Part shown: positions 10,958 through 21,045 of the stretch, piece by piece
Layout of the letters: each line of letters begins with the position of its first letter
Position numbering within the stretch: the stretch's first letter is position 1
NCBI GenBank assembly: GCA_014281115.1
Contig: JACONQ010000002.1
Coordinates: forward strand, 868,001 to 932,000
DNA: 64,000 nucleotides
Direction: 5' to 3'
DNA from: Laburnicola sp. R22_1
Lineage: Eukaryota; Ascomycota; Dothideomycetes; Pleosporales; Didymosphaeriaceae
Made by a program: the position numbers and the translations under genes
Notes under the pieces: model-generated
Told to the model about the DNA's origin: nothing
The model's input: the letters and a program-made list of their open reading frames with translations, nothing else
The model's database searches: none

Positions 10958-11775
10958 GCAAGGAGCGGTGGCGAGTTTCAGGCTTCAATGGCGTTCAAAG
11001 GGCTTGGATTGTGGTCAGACCGAGGTCCTACTATCTATGCTCGTGGTTTATGCTGGCCCATCCAATGCTGCAAGGAAAACCTGGTGCAGATGCTACAAAG
11101 TAAAAGCCACCCAAAAATCCAAGAGGGTAGCTATCCTATACACAAGAAATGAAGCGCTAAATCGTCGCTCACATCCGACCGGCCCGTTCTCCCAATCCAT
11201 CCTCGCCTGCCGTTTGCCATCCAAGGTAAGATAGATGGCTTACTACAGCTTGCAAAATTCACGCTTTTAGTGCTAGGTTTCCATGCCAAGGTAAACAGGC
11301 CTGGTATGCTTCCCATAATTCGAGTACTACTCGGCCCCTTGCGGTCTTTGATTGTTTTAGTTGGTGGTTCGGGAATAAGCCGTTGGGATTATCGTATAGT
11401 CATAATTGCCGTGAATCTTAGTGTAGTATTAAATAAACTATGTGGGGCGTATTTCTACGGGATCTTGCGGGATCTATGTCTAGACGAATAGAAGAACTGC
11501 TCGTACAAAGTACGAGAAACTTTATTTCCAATGCAGGATGCAGCGGAATACGCCACATCGGGTACTCGGTGCGGGGTCTCTAGATCTCATGACAATAACG
11601 GTGCCTCGTCGGCGCGGCACTTGGGGGCCTAGATGAACTGGTTATGGATTTATAAAGAGATGCAAGCAACAAGTTTAGAACCTTTGCACTCTGTAACTGC
11701 AGTCTATAACTAACTGCATTTTGCTAGTATCTGTTTCACAAGTAGTACCCATAGGTCCAAGAAACTGTCGTTACA
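10958..11775. other. Intergenic, hydratase 3' end and cleavage-oxygenase promoter
   Basis: About 820 bases without a recognisable gene. A small perfect hairpin (TCGTAC-AAA-GTACGA) lies near 11500. The last 150 bases are AT-richer and probably contain the promoter of the next gene. Confidence 0.45.
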
Positions 11776-13362
11776 ATGGCCTTAAGCGGCGTCGCAAGCA
11801 CCAAAGTCCTCGAGTCAAAGTGGCCGCAAGCCACTGACCTCCGCGGCTCCAACTTACCATGCCGGCTCGAAGGCGAAGTCGCGGATCTCATAGTCTTGGG
11901 CGAAATCCCCAAAGAAATCGACGGTACCTTCTACCGCGTCATGACGGATCCGTACATGCCACCTCACCCGCAAAACGTCCCCTTAGACGGCGACGGCAAC
12001 ATTTCCGCATTCCGATTTGAAAACGGCCGAGTGGACATGAAGATGCGCTACGTGGAGACGGAACGCTTCAAGCTAGAACGAGATGCGGGCAAGGCACTGT
12101 TCGGGCTGTATCGAAATCCATTTTCCCACCATCCGTGCGTACGTGCCGCGGTAGACTCGACTGCAAACACCAATCTCGTACTATGGGCGGACAAGTTTTT
12201 GGCTCTGAAAGAGGGCGGTCTGCCGTACGAAGTCGATCCCCACACTCTCGAAACGCTTGGGTACGATCCGTACGGGCAAGGGGACAGCAAAGCGAAGACG
12301 TTTACTGCGCATCCGAAAATCGACCCCTATAGTGACGAGCTGGTCGTCTTCGGATACGAAGCGAAAGGGCTTGCTACTACAGATATAATCGTCTACTCGC
12401 TCGACCGCGACGGAAACCGGCACGACGAGCAATGGGTGCAATCTCCCTGGTGCGCCCCGATCCACGACTGCGCCATCACACCAAACTGGTTGATACTCGT
12501 GCTTTGGCCGTTCGAAGCCAGCGTCGAAAGAATGAAAAAGGGAGGACACCACTGGGCGTGGAGCTACGAACGGCCCGCGACCTTCATTGTCGTCCCACGC
12601 CGGAAGTCTACACCGCTTCCAGCGGGCTGGCAGCCTGGCGAATACCGCATCTACAACTACCGGAACAGCATGCTCATCCACACGGCCGGAGCGTGGGAGG
12701 CTCCCGACGGCACCGCTCTGTACATCGAAACGTCTCGCTATCACGACAACGCGTTTCCCTTCTTCCCCACCGACGACGGGCACGCGCCCGCGTCCAACCC
12801 AAAAGCCGACTTCGTCTGCTTCACGCTCGACCTCTCCAAGCCTTCTGGCTCCATGCTCGAAAACGAGCCAGACATGGTGCTCGACCTGCCCTCCGAGTTC
12901 CCCCGCATCGACGAGCGCATCCTGACGCGCCCATACGACGTCCTCTTCCTCAACGCCCTGACCCCCACGGAGCTCAAGCCCGCCGAAACCGACCTCATTT
13001 TCCACGGGCTGGACGGCCTGGCCATGCACCGGCGGTCCACCAACACGACGCAATTCTACTATGCCGGGCCGGACTCGGTAGTCGAGGAGCCGATTTTCAT
13101 TCCGCGGAGCGACGAGGCCGAGGAGGGCGACGGGTGGGTCATGTGCATGGTGGAGCGCAAGGCGGAGAATCGGAACGAGCTGGTGCTGCTGGACTCACGG
13201 GAGTTTGGGGTGCCGATTGCGGTTGTCAAGTTGCCGTTGCATGTCAAGGCGCAGGTGCATGGGAATTGGATTGATCAGAGGAGGTTGGGGGGGAGGAAGA
13301 GTCTTGTGAGAAGAGGGGCGCCCGATAAGATTAGTGGCAGGGGCGCGTTGGAGGTGGAGTGA
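11776..13362 (+). CDS. Carotenoid/stilbene cleavage dioxygenase (CCO/RPE65 family)
   Basis: Non-heme iron enzyme that splits a conjugated carbon-carbon double bond with O2. It is a single-exon gene of 528 residues, with no signal peptide or membrane segment. Four iron-binding histidines sit in the expected order and context: H179 (FTAHPKIDP), H230 (PIHDCAIT), H302 (YRNSMLIHTAGAWE) and H495 (QVHGNW). The N terminus (EIPKEIDGTFYRVMTDPYMPP) matches the family. Length and motifs fit the cytosolic fungal lignostilbene/resveratrol-cleaving type (CAO-1-like) better than the membrane-associated carotenoid CarX/CAO-2 type, but substrate is inference. No carotenoid synthesis genes lie nearby. Confidence 0.9.
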   Translation: MALSGVASTKVLESKWPQATDLRGSNLPCRLEGEVADLIVLGEIPKEIDGTFYRVMTDPYMPPHPQNVPLDGDGNISAFRFENGRVDMKMRYVETERFKLERDAGKALFGLYRNPFSHHPCVRAAVDSTANTNLVLWADKFLALKEGGLPYEVDPHTLETLGYDPYGQGDSKAKTFTAHPKIDPYSDELVVFGYEAKGLATTDIIVYSLDRDGNRHDEQWVQSPWCAPIHDCAITPNWLILVLWPFEASVERMKKGGHHWAWSYERPATFIVVPRRKSTPLPAGWQPGEYRIYNYRNSMLIHTAGAWEAPDGTALYIETSRYHDNAFPFFPTDDGHAPASNPKADFVCFTLDLSKPSGSMLENEPDMVLDLPSEFPRIDERILTRPYDVLFLNALTPTELKPAETDLIFHGLDGLAMHRRSTNTTQFYYAGPDSVVEEPIFIPRSDEAEEGDGWVMCMVERKAENRNELVLLDSREFGVPIAVVKLPLHVKAQVHGNWIDQRRLGGRKSLVRRGAPDKISGRGALEVE

Positions 13363-14257
13363 GTTTTCTTGGTTGTGTTGGCGTCGCGGTGGCGCTTGCT
13401 GATGGCTGTGACGCTACGATTTTGTTTTCTGTTCGGGTATGCTTTTGTTGGGGCTTTAATCGTGCTACCTAAGGTAACTTGCGGATTGAAAATAACATTT
13501 TCCCGTATCGACTCGAAGTGTTCGCATCTAGATACCGACTACTATTACTTATCTGTAGGCTTTCCACCTTAGCCTTACCCTATCAGCATCCCTCATTCGT
13601 AACATAAGCTGAAAATCACATACTTAGGCACACAGCTATCAGATTGATGAAGTCATTGCGCGTCTTTTAGATCACAATAAAGCGCTGGGAGGGAACGCTG
13701 TTGGGTTGCTGAAAAAGCGCGCAGTAGGCACATGGTTATATGAAATTGATGTTTTCCTGATATCGATAACTTTGGGCTTAAAGGCCAGACAACTCTCGAT
13801 GCCTCCCTTGTTAGACGCCTTGCCTTTGCTCCCGCTGGAGTAGATCTGCGAGTGCATCGCCTCCAATGATCGAGAGCGACGCAATCTGTTTGCCTTCTCG
13901 CTGGTGAACAAATACTGGTGCTAGGTAATAACTTCGTAACGTTTTAAGAAGATTGAAATATCAGCAATTGATAAAGACTACCTAGTTAAAGAACTAAAAG
14001 TACGCTAAATACCTTATATCTATAATTATATATAAATTTATATTCATAATAATATAAAGACGCTACATACTAGTACTGTTATATATTTTATCTTCGTAAC
14101 AAAGTTATAATGCTAATATTGTTAGGTAGTTTCTATAAAAATGTTATTGTTAAGTATAGATTATTATTAAGCTGGGTAGGCTGTGCGGAGCAGGGCCTTG
14201 TACGCTGTAAAATCGAAGACCGCAAGGGGCCGAGTAACTTGAGGTGCTCTTCCTCCA
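13363..14257. other. Intergenic with AT-rich island
   Basis: Bases 13920-14170 are strongly AT-rich (TATA/ATAA runs) with sharp edges, unlike the flanks. This looks like an old RIP-mutated repeat remnant. No open frame or terminal repeat is recognisable. Confidence 0.55.
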
Positions 14258-15210
14258 CTACTTCCTCGGCGACAGCGGCGAAGGAGGCAACATGGGTGAA
14301 AAGGCAGCCCTCGACGCCAGGGCCGGCGACGGCTCAGGGCTCTCCAACTCCGCCGCCGGCTGCGGCGACAATTGCATCGAGGTAGCCTCAGCCGGCAATT
14401 CCGAGTAGCGCTGCGTAGGCCCTTGGGTGAAATCCGCGGGGAGCTCCTGAGGTTGCGTCTGGGCGACTTGCTGATACTGGTACTGACCGAATGCCGCCGA
14501 TGGCGAAAGCGAGAAGTTGTTCGGTTGAGGAGAACTATACGTCGGCGGTGCTGTTGCATAATTAGTCACAGGAACTGGACGACGGGGAAATGAAGCGACC
14601 TACCTTCATCGTGTGTCGAGTGTCTGTAATCCGTCTTCTCCGCTGGTGGAGGAAAGCCTGTCTGGGCTGATGCTGAGCTAGGCCGACTCCGCGCCTTCCT
14701 CCTCTTCATTAGACAAAATACTAATATCGCGATGATGGCCACAATCGCTACACCTCCACCCACTGCACCTCCTACAATAACACCCGTGTTCGAATGCGTC
14801 CCGTCGTGCTCCGCCGTCGCATTGCTCGCGCGATATGCCGCCTGTAGATTCACATTATCCAGCAAGGCAGGCGTAAGATCGGCTTTGGGACAGCTCTTGT
14901 CGTCCGGGGTTTCGGGCTTGTTGCATGGGTTGCTCTTGCAACAGCCCCAGAAAGTTGTGTCGTTCTTAGGCATGTTGACGCAGGTGTAGAAGGTGCTTGC
15001 GGCGCCGCACGAAGGGTCGGGCACGGTTCCGTAGGCAGAGGCATTGAAGGAGACGGGCGCGAGGTTGCCGAGTGCACATCCCCTGACGGAGCATGGGTCT
15101 GTGGTACAGCAGCCTACGAAGGGCGACTTGTTTGCTACAGTGGCTTCGCACGCGTACCACTTTGCGCCTTCGGGACAGTTTGGGTCGAATAGGTCGAGTG
15201 CGTTAGACAT
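14258..15210 (-). CDS. Single-pass membrane protein with two Cys-rich modules (unknown function)
   Basis: Two exons (14604-15210, 14258-14550; GACTAAT branch site) give 299 residues. The product is not recognised by name. Residues 12-45 and 68-107 are two copies of one module: C-x5/6-[WF]Y-x-C, a short loop, [FW]-x-GCC-x2-[DN]PC and a later Cys. Both copies carry possible N-glycosylation sites (NKS, NDT). A Gly/Ile/Val-rich membrane helix spans about 143-167 and is followed by KRRKARSR, giving an outside N terminus and an inside C terminus. No cleavable signal peptide is seen, so insertion would be type III. The cytosolic tail (about 130 residues) is Pro/Gln/Ser-rich with PPTYSSPQP, a possible PPxY-type WW or Rsp5 adaptor site. 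A cell-surface sensor is an inference from architecture only. Confidence 0.8.
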
Positions 15211-16533
15211 TGTGGTGGTTGTGTAGACGGTCCTCAGAAAGTGTTGTCGGTATCTCTTCGGGGAGATTGTTGAATGAGCGGGTCGATTCAACTTGTTGTT
15301 TAGTCGCTGTAGATACCGATAGTGGACGTAATGAAAGCTCAGATAGTGATAGACATTAAGATTAAGGAAACTTTTTGACGGAAGTGGAATGAAATGTGAC
15401 CGAGGGAAAGACAACCCAGAGAGAATGTGAGAGAGCAAGGTCACCCGCGCCGCGCCTCAGGAAACACTCACCGTTATGTAAATGACGAGGGGCTCAGACT
15501 TCGGCGTCGCTACGCCCCCAAACTAATCTCATAAGCGCACACCGTCTTGCCCAGCCTGCCATCGACCTCGTGTAACGATGGTGCCAATGACTACACGCCA
15601 TGTAAGCCACTGTGGGTCCTGTCCCGCGTGCGCGAAGCGTTTGCTGGACGGCGCGAACGAAGGATTGTGTTGTCAGATGTGCTGATGGCACAGTCGCACA
15701 GGGATGTGACGGTGGCACCGTGGCGGAGACTCAACTCTGTGCCGTTTGCAATCGCCCTCGTGAAGTTTATCAACGCCGTGGATCGTGGTGCGCTGCTTGT
15801 GATGTCTTCCACTCATTTTGAGGACCTTTCAAGCGCCATCGCATTCATGCAAGCAGGCAGTTCAAAGATGCATACCAGTGCCGCGCTTTGCATGAAAAAG
15901 ATCCTCAAAGAAGGCAATGGGCATCTGGATTGCTGACCTGATCAATTGCCCATGACCGCCAGTCTCAATCTGGCAGAATAATAATTGCACCCCACAAGCA
16001 GCTCAGCCTTGTGCATATTAGCTCGCGGGCCAAATTAAGGAACAACATTGTGAAGCGTGGCGTAAACTGTACTAGGTAAGCTTGTCTCGCCGACCGTTCA
16101 GCTGCCAGTAGCATGACCCGGCTCTCGCTCCGAACTTCCGAAGACGGTACTTACATGACGAAAAGGCAAATGACCCAAAAGAGCCTCGAGGGAGCATTCA
16201 AAAGCGTGTCAATGCCCATGGGTCATAACCATACCCGACTGACAGTACGCATGTGAGAATCAAAAAGTATCGCGCCAAGTCCGAACAATCGTCTGGCGAC
16301 ATCATGATGCTGCTCAAGGCTCGAGAGAAATGCTCAGGGGAGGTACTTGTTCAACTGCAAGAGTCGGAGTAACATCATGCCGAGCTGCGCAGCTCACCAC
16401 GTGCCCGCTTATCTGATCCCAAACAGCGCTATCTGATCCAAGATCCCTGTCTGGGACGCGAAACACCTCACGATGTATCTCATGTGCCTTGGGACGCTCC
16501 ATCGTCTCTCATCTACCGCTAACACCTTCTCTC
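15211..16533. other. Intergenic, 1.3 kb
   Basis: Divergent region between the Cys-module gene and the ferric reductase. Several open frames up to about 130 codons exist, but their composition is not protein-like and none shows a known motif. Confidence 0.45.
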
Positions 16534-18450
16534 ATGGCAGCAGTACCGTTGTCGTGGGTGCGAGAGGCCCTCCGCGTGGCTTTATCAGGCAGTGAGGCGC
16601 CGAGCCAGTTCGTCCCTAATGGAACAGTCGCTACGAATGATGATATGCTACCGGACGACCCGGGGAAAGACCCGCGGTTTCGGAAGCTGGCCGAAGCAGT
16701 GCTATTTGGGAGAAGATTAGTCAATACGTACAACCTTGTGCTCGTCGGTGTCTTGCTGATATTCACGGCATGGCATTGGGGGGAGAAGCTCGCGCTGCGC
16801 AAGAGGGAGAGGAATAAGAGAAAAGGCACGAAGGCAGATCAGACTGTCGACAGCGAAGCATGGTCAAGCTCAAGTAGTACCATCGAAGGCACTGCGACTC
16901 CTCCGGATGATATGCAAAGAAAAGTCGATGCCGTCGATGAGACAAGTCCGCTACTCTCCGCACGGCCTTCGAAATGGAATTCTCCAGGACTATGGAAGCC
17001 ATACTACCTCGCCAAGGCGTTTATGCAATATCAGCCTCGTCCCATTCCAGTCATCAACAGAAGCTTGCCTACAAACGCCGTCTCACTCTTTGTCCTCGCA
17101 TACGTCGCCCTCAACATCCTCTACAACTTCTACGGCACCACTTATGAGCTGCAATACATCTTCTCCTTCGCGGACCGCTGCGGCCTCATCTTCTCTGCCA
17201 ATCTTCCACTTCTTTATCTCCTCGCCGCAAAAAATCAACCTGTCAAGTTTCTGACTGGTTACTCTTACGAGAGCCTAAACATCTTCCATCGCCGCGTGGG
17301 AGAGTTAATGTGCTTCGAAACTTTCCTCCATTTCTCTGGTATGTTCGTCGTGTGGTACGGAGTCTTAAGGAAGGTTGGATTCACGCTTGCACGCTTCATA
17401 CTCAACAGGCTGGTACTGTTGGGTCTTGCCGCTTTCATATCGTATGAGATACTGTACTTCACTTCGCTCGGAAGCATCCGCCAGAGGATGTACGAGGTTT
17501 TCCTGGCACTTCACATCTTCTTCCAGATCGTTGGATTGATATTCCTCTGGTTCCACTATCAAACCTCAAGACCATACGTAGGTGCTTCGCTCGCAATCTT
17601 TGTAATCGACCGTCTTGTTTTCAGGCTCTGGCTCAAGACGACGACCCACCCAGCTACCCTGACCATCCTCGAAGACAACGAAACGGCCCTCGTATCTGCA
17701 AACTGGGACACATCTCAGCGGAAGGCTATACTTGCTCCACAGAACATGAAGCACGACTGGAAACCGAACGACCACGTCTTTCTCACCATTCCAGCGCTCT
17801 CGCGTAAACAAGCACTGCAAGCCCATCCCTTCACCATCTTCTCGGCGGCTCCTACAACCACGCTAGACGAACAAGGGACGCATGCATGGTTCTCACTTCT
17901 CATCCGCGCTCAAGGAGAAGAGGGCAGCGCAGGTTTCACCCGCAAACTACTCGAGCACGCGCGTTCGCACTCCCAGACACATATCCGCCTAGACGGCCCA
18001 TACGGCTCCTCGCATTCCCTCGACATGCTTTCTTCCGCCGATACTGCTATAGTAATAGCGGGCGGCTCAGGCATAGCCGTAGCATACCCGATTCTATACG
18101 CGCTTTTGAACCCCACAGCCTCCGACCTCGAGGGCGGGACCACAGGCAAGAATGGGAGGAAAGTCAAGCTGCTGTGGATAACGCACCAGACAAGCCATCA
18201 GTCTTGGATCCCGGCAGATAAGTGGAAAGAACTCGTAGATTGGGGTCTCGAGGCACATACGCCGCCACCAACTGTCCTTGCTGGTCGACCTGATATCCCC
18301 TCCACGCTGAAAGATCTAGCCGGATGTGGTAGGACAGTCGTGGTAGTCAGCGGGCCGGACGGCCTCGTAAGAGACGTGCGGAATACGTGCGCTGGACTGA
18401 TCGGAGAAGGCGCAGACGTCAAAGTGCAGGTCGAGAAATTTGGCTGGTAG
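16534..18450 (+). CDS. Ferric/cupric reductase (FRE/NOX superfamily)
   Basis: Plasma-membrane flavocytochrome b that passes electrons from NADPH through FAD and two hemes to extracellular Fe(III) or Cu(II). It is a single-exon gene of 638 residues; MAAVPLSW (16534) is chosen as start because the frame upstream offers only a non-ATG codon. A short luminal N terminus with one NGT glycosite precedes the first helix (about 66-82). The ferric-reductase membrane domain (about 180-365) has candidate heme ligands H252, H266, H327 and H341. Cytosolic FAD motif HPFTIFSA is at 431, and the NADPH motifs GPYG and AGGSGIA are at 488 and 509. The protein ends in the aromatic FGW typical of the family. A dedicated NADPH oxidase is less likely because the sequence lacks NOX-type spacing and partners. 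Confidence 0.92.
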   Translation: MAAVPLSWVREALRVALSGSEAPSQFVPNGTVATNDDMLPDDPGKDPRFRKLAEAVLFGRRLVNTYNLVLVGVLLIFTAWHWGEKLALRKRERNKRKGTKADQTVDSEAWSSSSSTIEGTATPPDDMQRKVDAVDETSPLLSARPSKWNSPGLWKPYYLAKAFMQYQPRPIPVINRSLPTNAVSLFVLAYVALNILYNFYGTTYELQYIFSFADRCGLIFSANLPLLYLLAAKNQPVKFLTGYSYESLNIFHRRVGELMCFETFLHFSGMFVVWYGVLRKVGFTLARFILNRLVLLGLAAFISYEILYFTSLGSIRQRMYEVFLALHIFFQIVGLIFLWFHYQTSRPYVGASLAIFVIDRLVFRLWLKTTTHPATLTILEDNETALVSANWDTSQRKAILAPQNMKHDWKPNDHVFLTIPALSRKQALQAHPFTIFSAAPTTTLDEQGTHAWFSLLIRAQGEEGSAGFTRKLLEHARSHSQTHIRLDGPYGSSHSLDMLSSADTAIVIAGGSGIAVAYPILYALLNPTASDLEGGTTGKNGRKVKLLWITHQTSHQSWIPADKWKELVDWGLEAHTPPPTVLAGRPDIPSTLKDLAGCGRTVVVVSGPDGLVRDVRNTCAGLIGEGADVKVQVEKFGW

Positions 18451-19020
18451 TACTCGTTTCCTTCGCTTCATTGCCTTTGTATCTGCGGTTCAAGTCGTGT
18501 TTGGGCGTTGTGTTATGCAAGCACGTGGGCACATACACGTGGGCGTTAGAGCGGCTTTGCATATCGAGGTTGGACTACAGTAGACACAGCGTTAGCAGGC
18601 GTACAACATATTCGTACTCGATCTTGCATATGAATTAGTTTGTTGGACAGCATGCACGATTGCTGTAACTTCGATTTGACGTCTGCATGGCAACGTTTTA
18701 CAACATGCGATCGCTTGCTCGTGCACACGGCACGGGCCACGTATAAGTGACGGCATAATAGCAACGTACAACCGTACAGCCACTCTGGAGTATATATATG
18801 TGCTGTTGGGTATTGTTCTAAGGATAGATAGTACCACAGTATTACAAGCCCACGTGTGCATATACGCAAAACATGTCTCAAAGAGTACATGTATGATTCC
18901 CACAGACAGACTAACCACGTGCAGTCTTCATAGTCGTACACGATACATACAAATTATATCCCCTCGCTTTCCCCTTTTCACACTTTACATCACTAACCAC
19001 ACCACTCCGTTCGTCCCCAT
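18451..19020. other. Convergent 3' region
   Basis: The 570 bases between convergent genes presumably hold their 3' UTRs. It is AT-richer and has several TATA-like runs. No gene seen. Confidence 0.45.
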
Positions 19021-19581
19021 CTACTGCTGAGCCTGACCTGGCTGTTCATTCTTCTTCATCTCCACAGCCTCGCCGCCCGCCTTGGTCGTATCACTCACCA
19101 TGCCGCCCGCAGCTGCATCACAGTCAGCTATTCACTTCATCTCGCTTCTTCCTTCCTTTCCAACACTCACTGCCCCCATAGCGCAGACGTTACGTACCTT
19201 TCGTCGTATCCCCAATCGCACCCGAGACATCAGTCACGGTATCTCCGACGCCCTTGCCCAAGCTAGAAACGGTGTTGCCGAGGGTATCAGTCGCGCCGCC
19301 GACGCCTTTGCCAAGGGTGTCGGTCGCGCTGCCGAGCGTGTTGCCTGCGGGATGTTAGGTTGTGCGTAGGGGCGGCGGGCGAGGAGGAGAGAGGGCGTAC
19401 TCAGGCCGCTGGTTGCGGTGCCGAAGACACCTGGGAAGGAATGTCAGCGTAGTCTATGACTATGCTGATGCGATGGTAGAAGACAGAGATAGGGGGGACG
19501 CTAGCAGCGACGGTGTCGCACGGGGGGAGAAACGCGCGACGCACCTTTCTGCTGCTTTTGTTGCTCGTTTTGGTCGGACAT
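19021..19581 (-). CDS. Small hydrophilic Gly/Thr repeat protein (LEA-like), 101 residues
   Basis: Found by joining four short exons: 19545-19581, 19401-19430, 19198-19344 and 19021-19112. All junctions are GT-AG and the total is 306 nt. The protein starts MSDQNEQQKQQK and continues with imperfect repeats of about 11 residues (GSATDTLGKGVGGATDTLGN, then SLGKGVGDTVTDVSG, AIGDTTKA and MVSDTTKAGG). It ends in a charged, Gln-rich tail. The period and the Gly, Thr, Ala, Asp and Lys content resemble group-3 LEA-type or stress-protectant fungal proteins, which fold into amphipathic helices on drying. Protein function is inference. No signal peptide or membrane segment. Its exons are too short to stand out as open frames, so it is easily missed. 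Confidence 0.8.
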
Positions 19582-21045
19582 GGTGGTTTGCTTGGTATGA
19601 TGAGTCTTTTGGGAAGTTGGATTTTGCAGTGGATCGAGGGAGGTTTTGCTTTTGTTGAAGTGTGTATTTGTCGTGGTGGAGTGACAATGTAGTTCTCCGC
19701 ATGTGTCGTTCGTGGTACCATATGATATAGCTATATGATCAGCTTGATCCCTGTGACGTAGCTACGCTCTACCCCTCACGCCTCCACCCCCCCCTCTTAC
19801 CATTACGACGCCCGCATACTAGTGTTCAATTTTGCCACAGTTCACATGCGCTGGTCTGATAATTGATAAAAGTATTACTTTACGCTCTTACCTAAAGGCT
19901 TTCCTCTTATAGTACGAAGCAGCAACAACCCTTCTCCTTCACATGGTATCTCACAGAGCTGGTACACAGAAAACAAGGTTATAGCTAGATTTTCTTTTGC
20001 CATAGTATAGTTGTGGGATGCAGCTTTGTAACTATATTTCCAAATCAAAGAAGTAAGAACACTGTGGACCACTAACCCCAAAGAAAAGACAAGTTAGAGA
20101 ACCGCACCTACCCACCAGCTTACAACTCACTCTTAGCAATCACTGTGAACATTTCTGCCCAACACACACTCAAAGGATCACTCGTCTCCATGCCTAAACA
20201 CAGACCTCATTCAATGTGACGCACAGAGTGCCAGTGCAAGAATAGCCATCACTTAGCGCGCGCACCAGCGGAGCCCCAATCACAGCAACACACACACGTT
20301 GAAACAGCTTATTCTAGATTAAATCAAACTATGCACACAAAAAGACTACACATTGTCCCAGACCAGACCGTATCCCCCCGTGCCCACCACAAACACCTCC
20401 GCAACCATGCCGAAGCAATGCTAGCCAATTCCCATTCCCTACTCCTGCGCATGCACGGGATTGCAAGAGACGACCGCATGAATAAAATCTTTCATTCTTC
20501 CCCAAAAAAAGTCACACCCTAGGATGAAGCGAATCCCCCACCTCTAAGGTTCACTGGAAATAAAAACAATGTTGCAGAAAGAAAGGAACAGGACAGAATT
20601 GAATGAATCGAATCGGCAGAAATCGTTGCCTGGAAAACCGCCATGATGCTCGTAGCGAGCCAGCGGCAGCAGATGGAAAAATCGCGCCGGGGGTGTCAAA
20701 AGAGCCTCGTCTTGCGCAAGACGATAGCGGTAATATACCCCTTGGAACCCACTGATCCGGAACGCCGAACGTGAATCCCCCCATACGCAGACGAGTCGCA
20801 GTGCTGAAAGATGCAGGCTGGGAAAACAAGGGATATTGTTCTCTTACCTCGCTCTCTAAGCTGCAGAGCTGCAACATGAAAAACTTTTGTATCCATCGTC
20901 AATGCCGAATAGAAAACCCCGCAAATGCAGTACAATGCGCGCAGAATATGCACCCTCTATGCAACACATTAGATTACCATGTGGTGTCGTCCAATGGTAC
21001 AACCTCACACGCTCGAAGAATTACCGACAGGGGTCGAGTACGATA
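19582..21045. other. Intergenic, 1.46 kb
   Basis: Upstream of the LEA-like gene and 3' of eIF4G. It contains AC-rich stretches around 20280-20410 and no recognisable gene. The eIF4G 3' UTR probably occupies the right part. Confidence 0.45.

Noticed and set aside
12181..13053. Long minus-strand frame (290 codons) and long plus-strand frame (12432-13274) inside the cleavage oxygenase
   Set aside because: They are antisense and frame-shifted shadows of a strongly biased coding sequence; the sense frame carries all four iron-binding His.
15547..15936. 129-codon open frame upstream of the ferric reductase
   Set aside because: No motif and composition unlike a protein; no conserved feature to support it.
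16489..16533. Upstream extension of the ferric reductase frame
   Set aside because: It would need a non-ATG start; ATG 16534 gives a normal N terminus.
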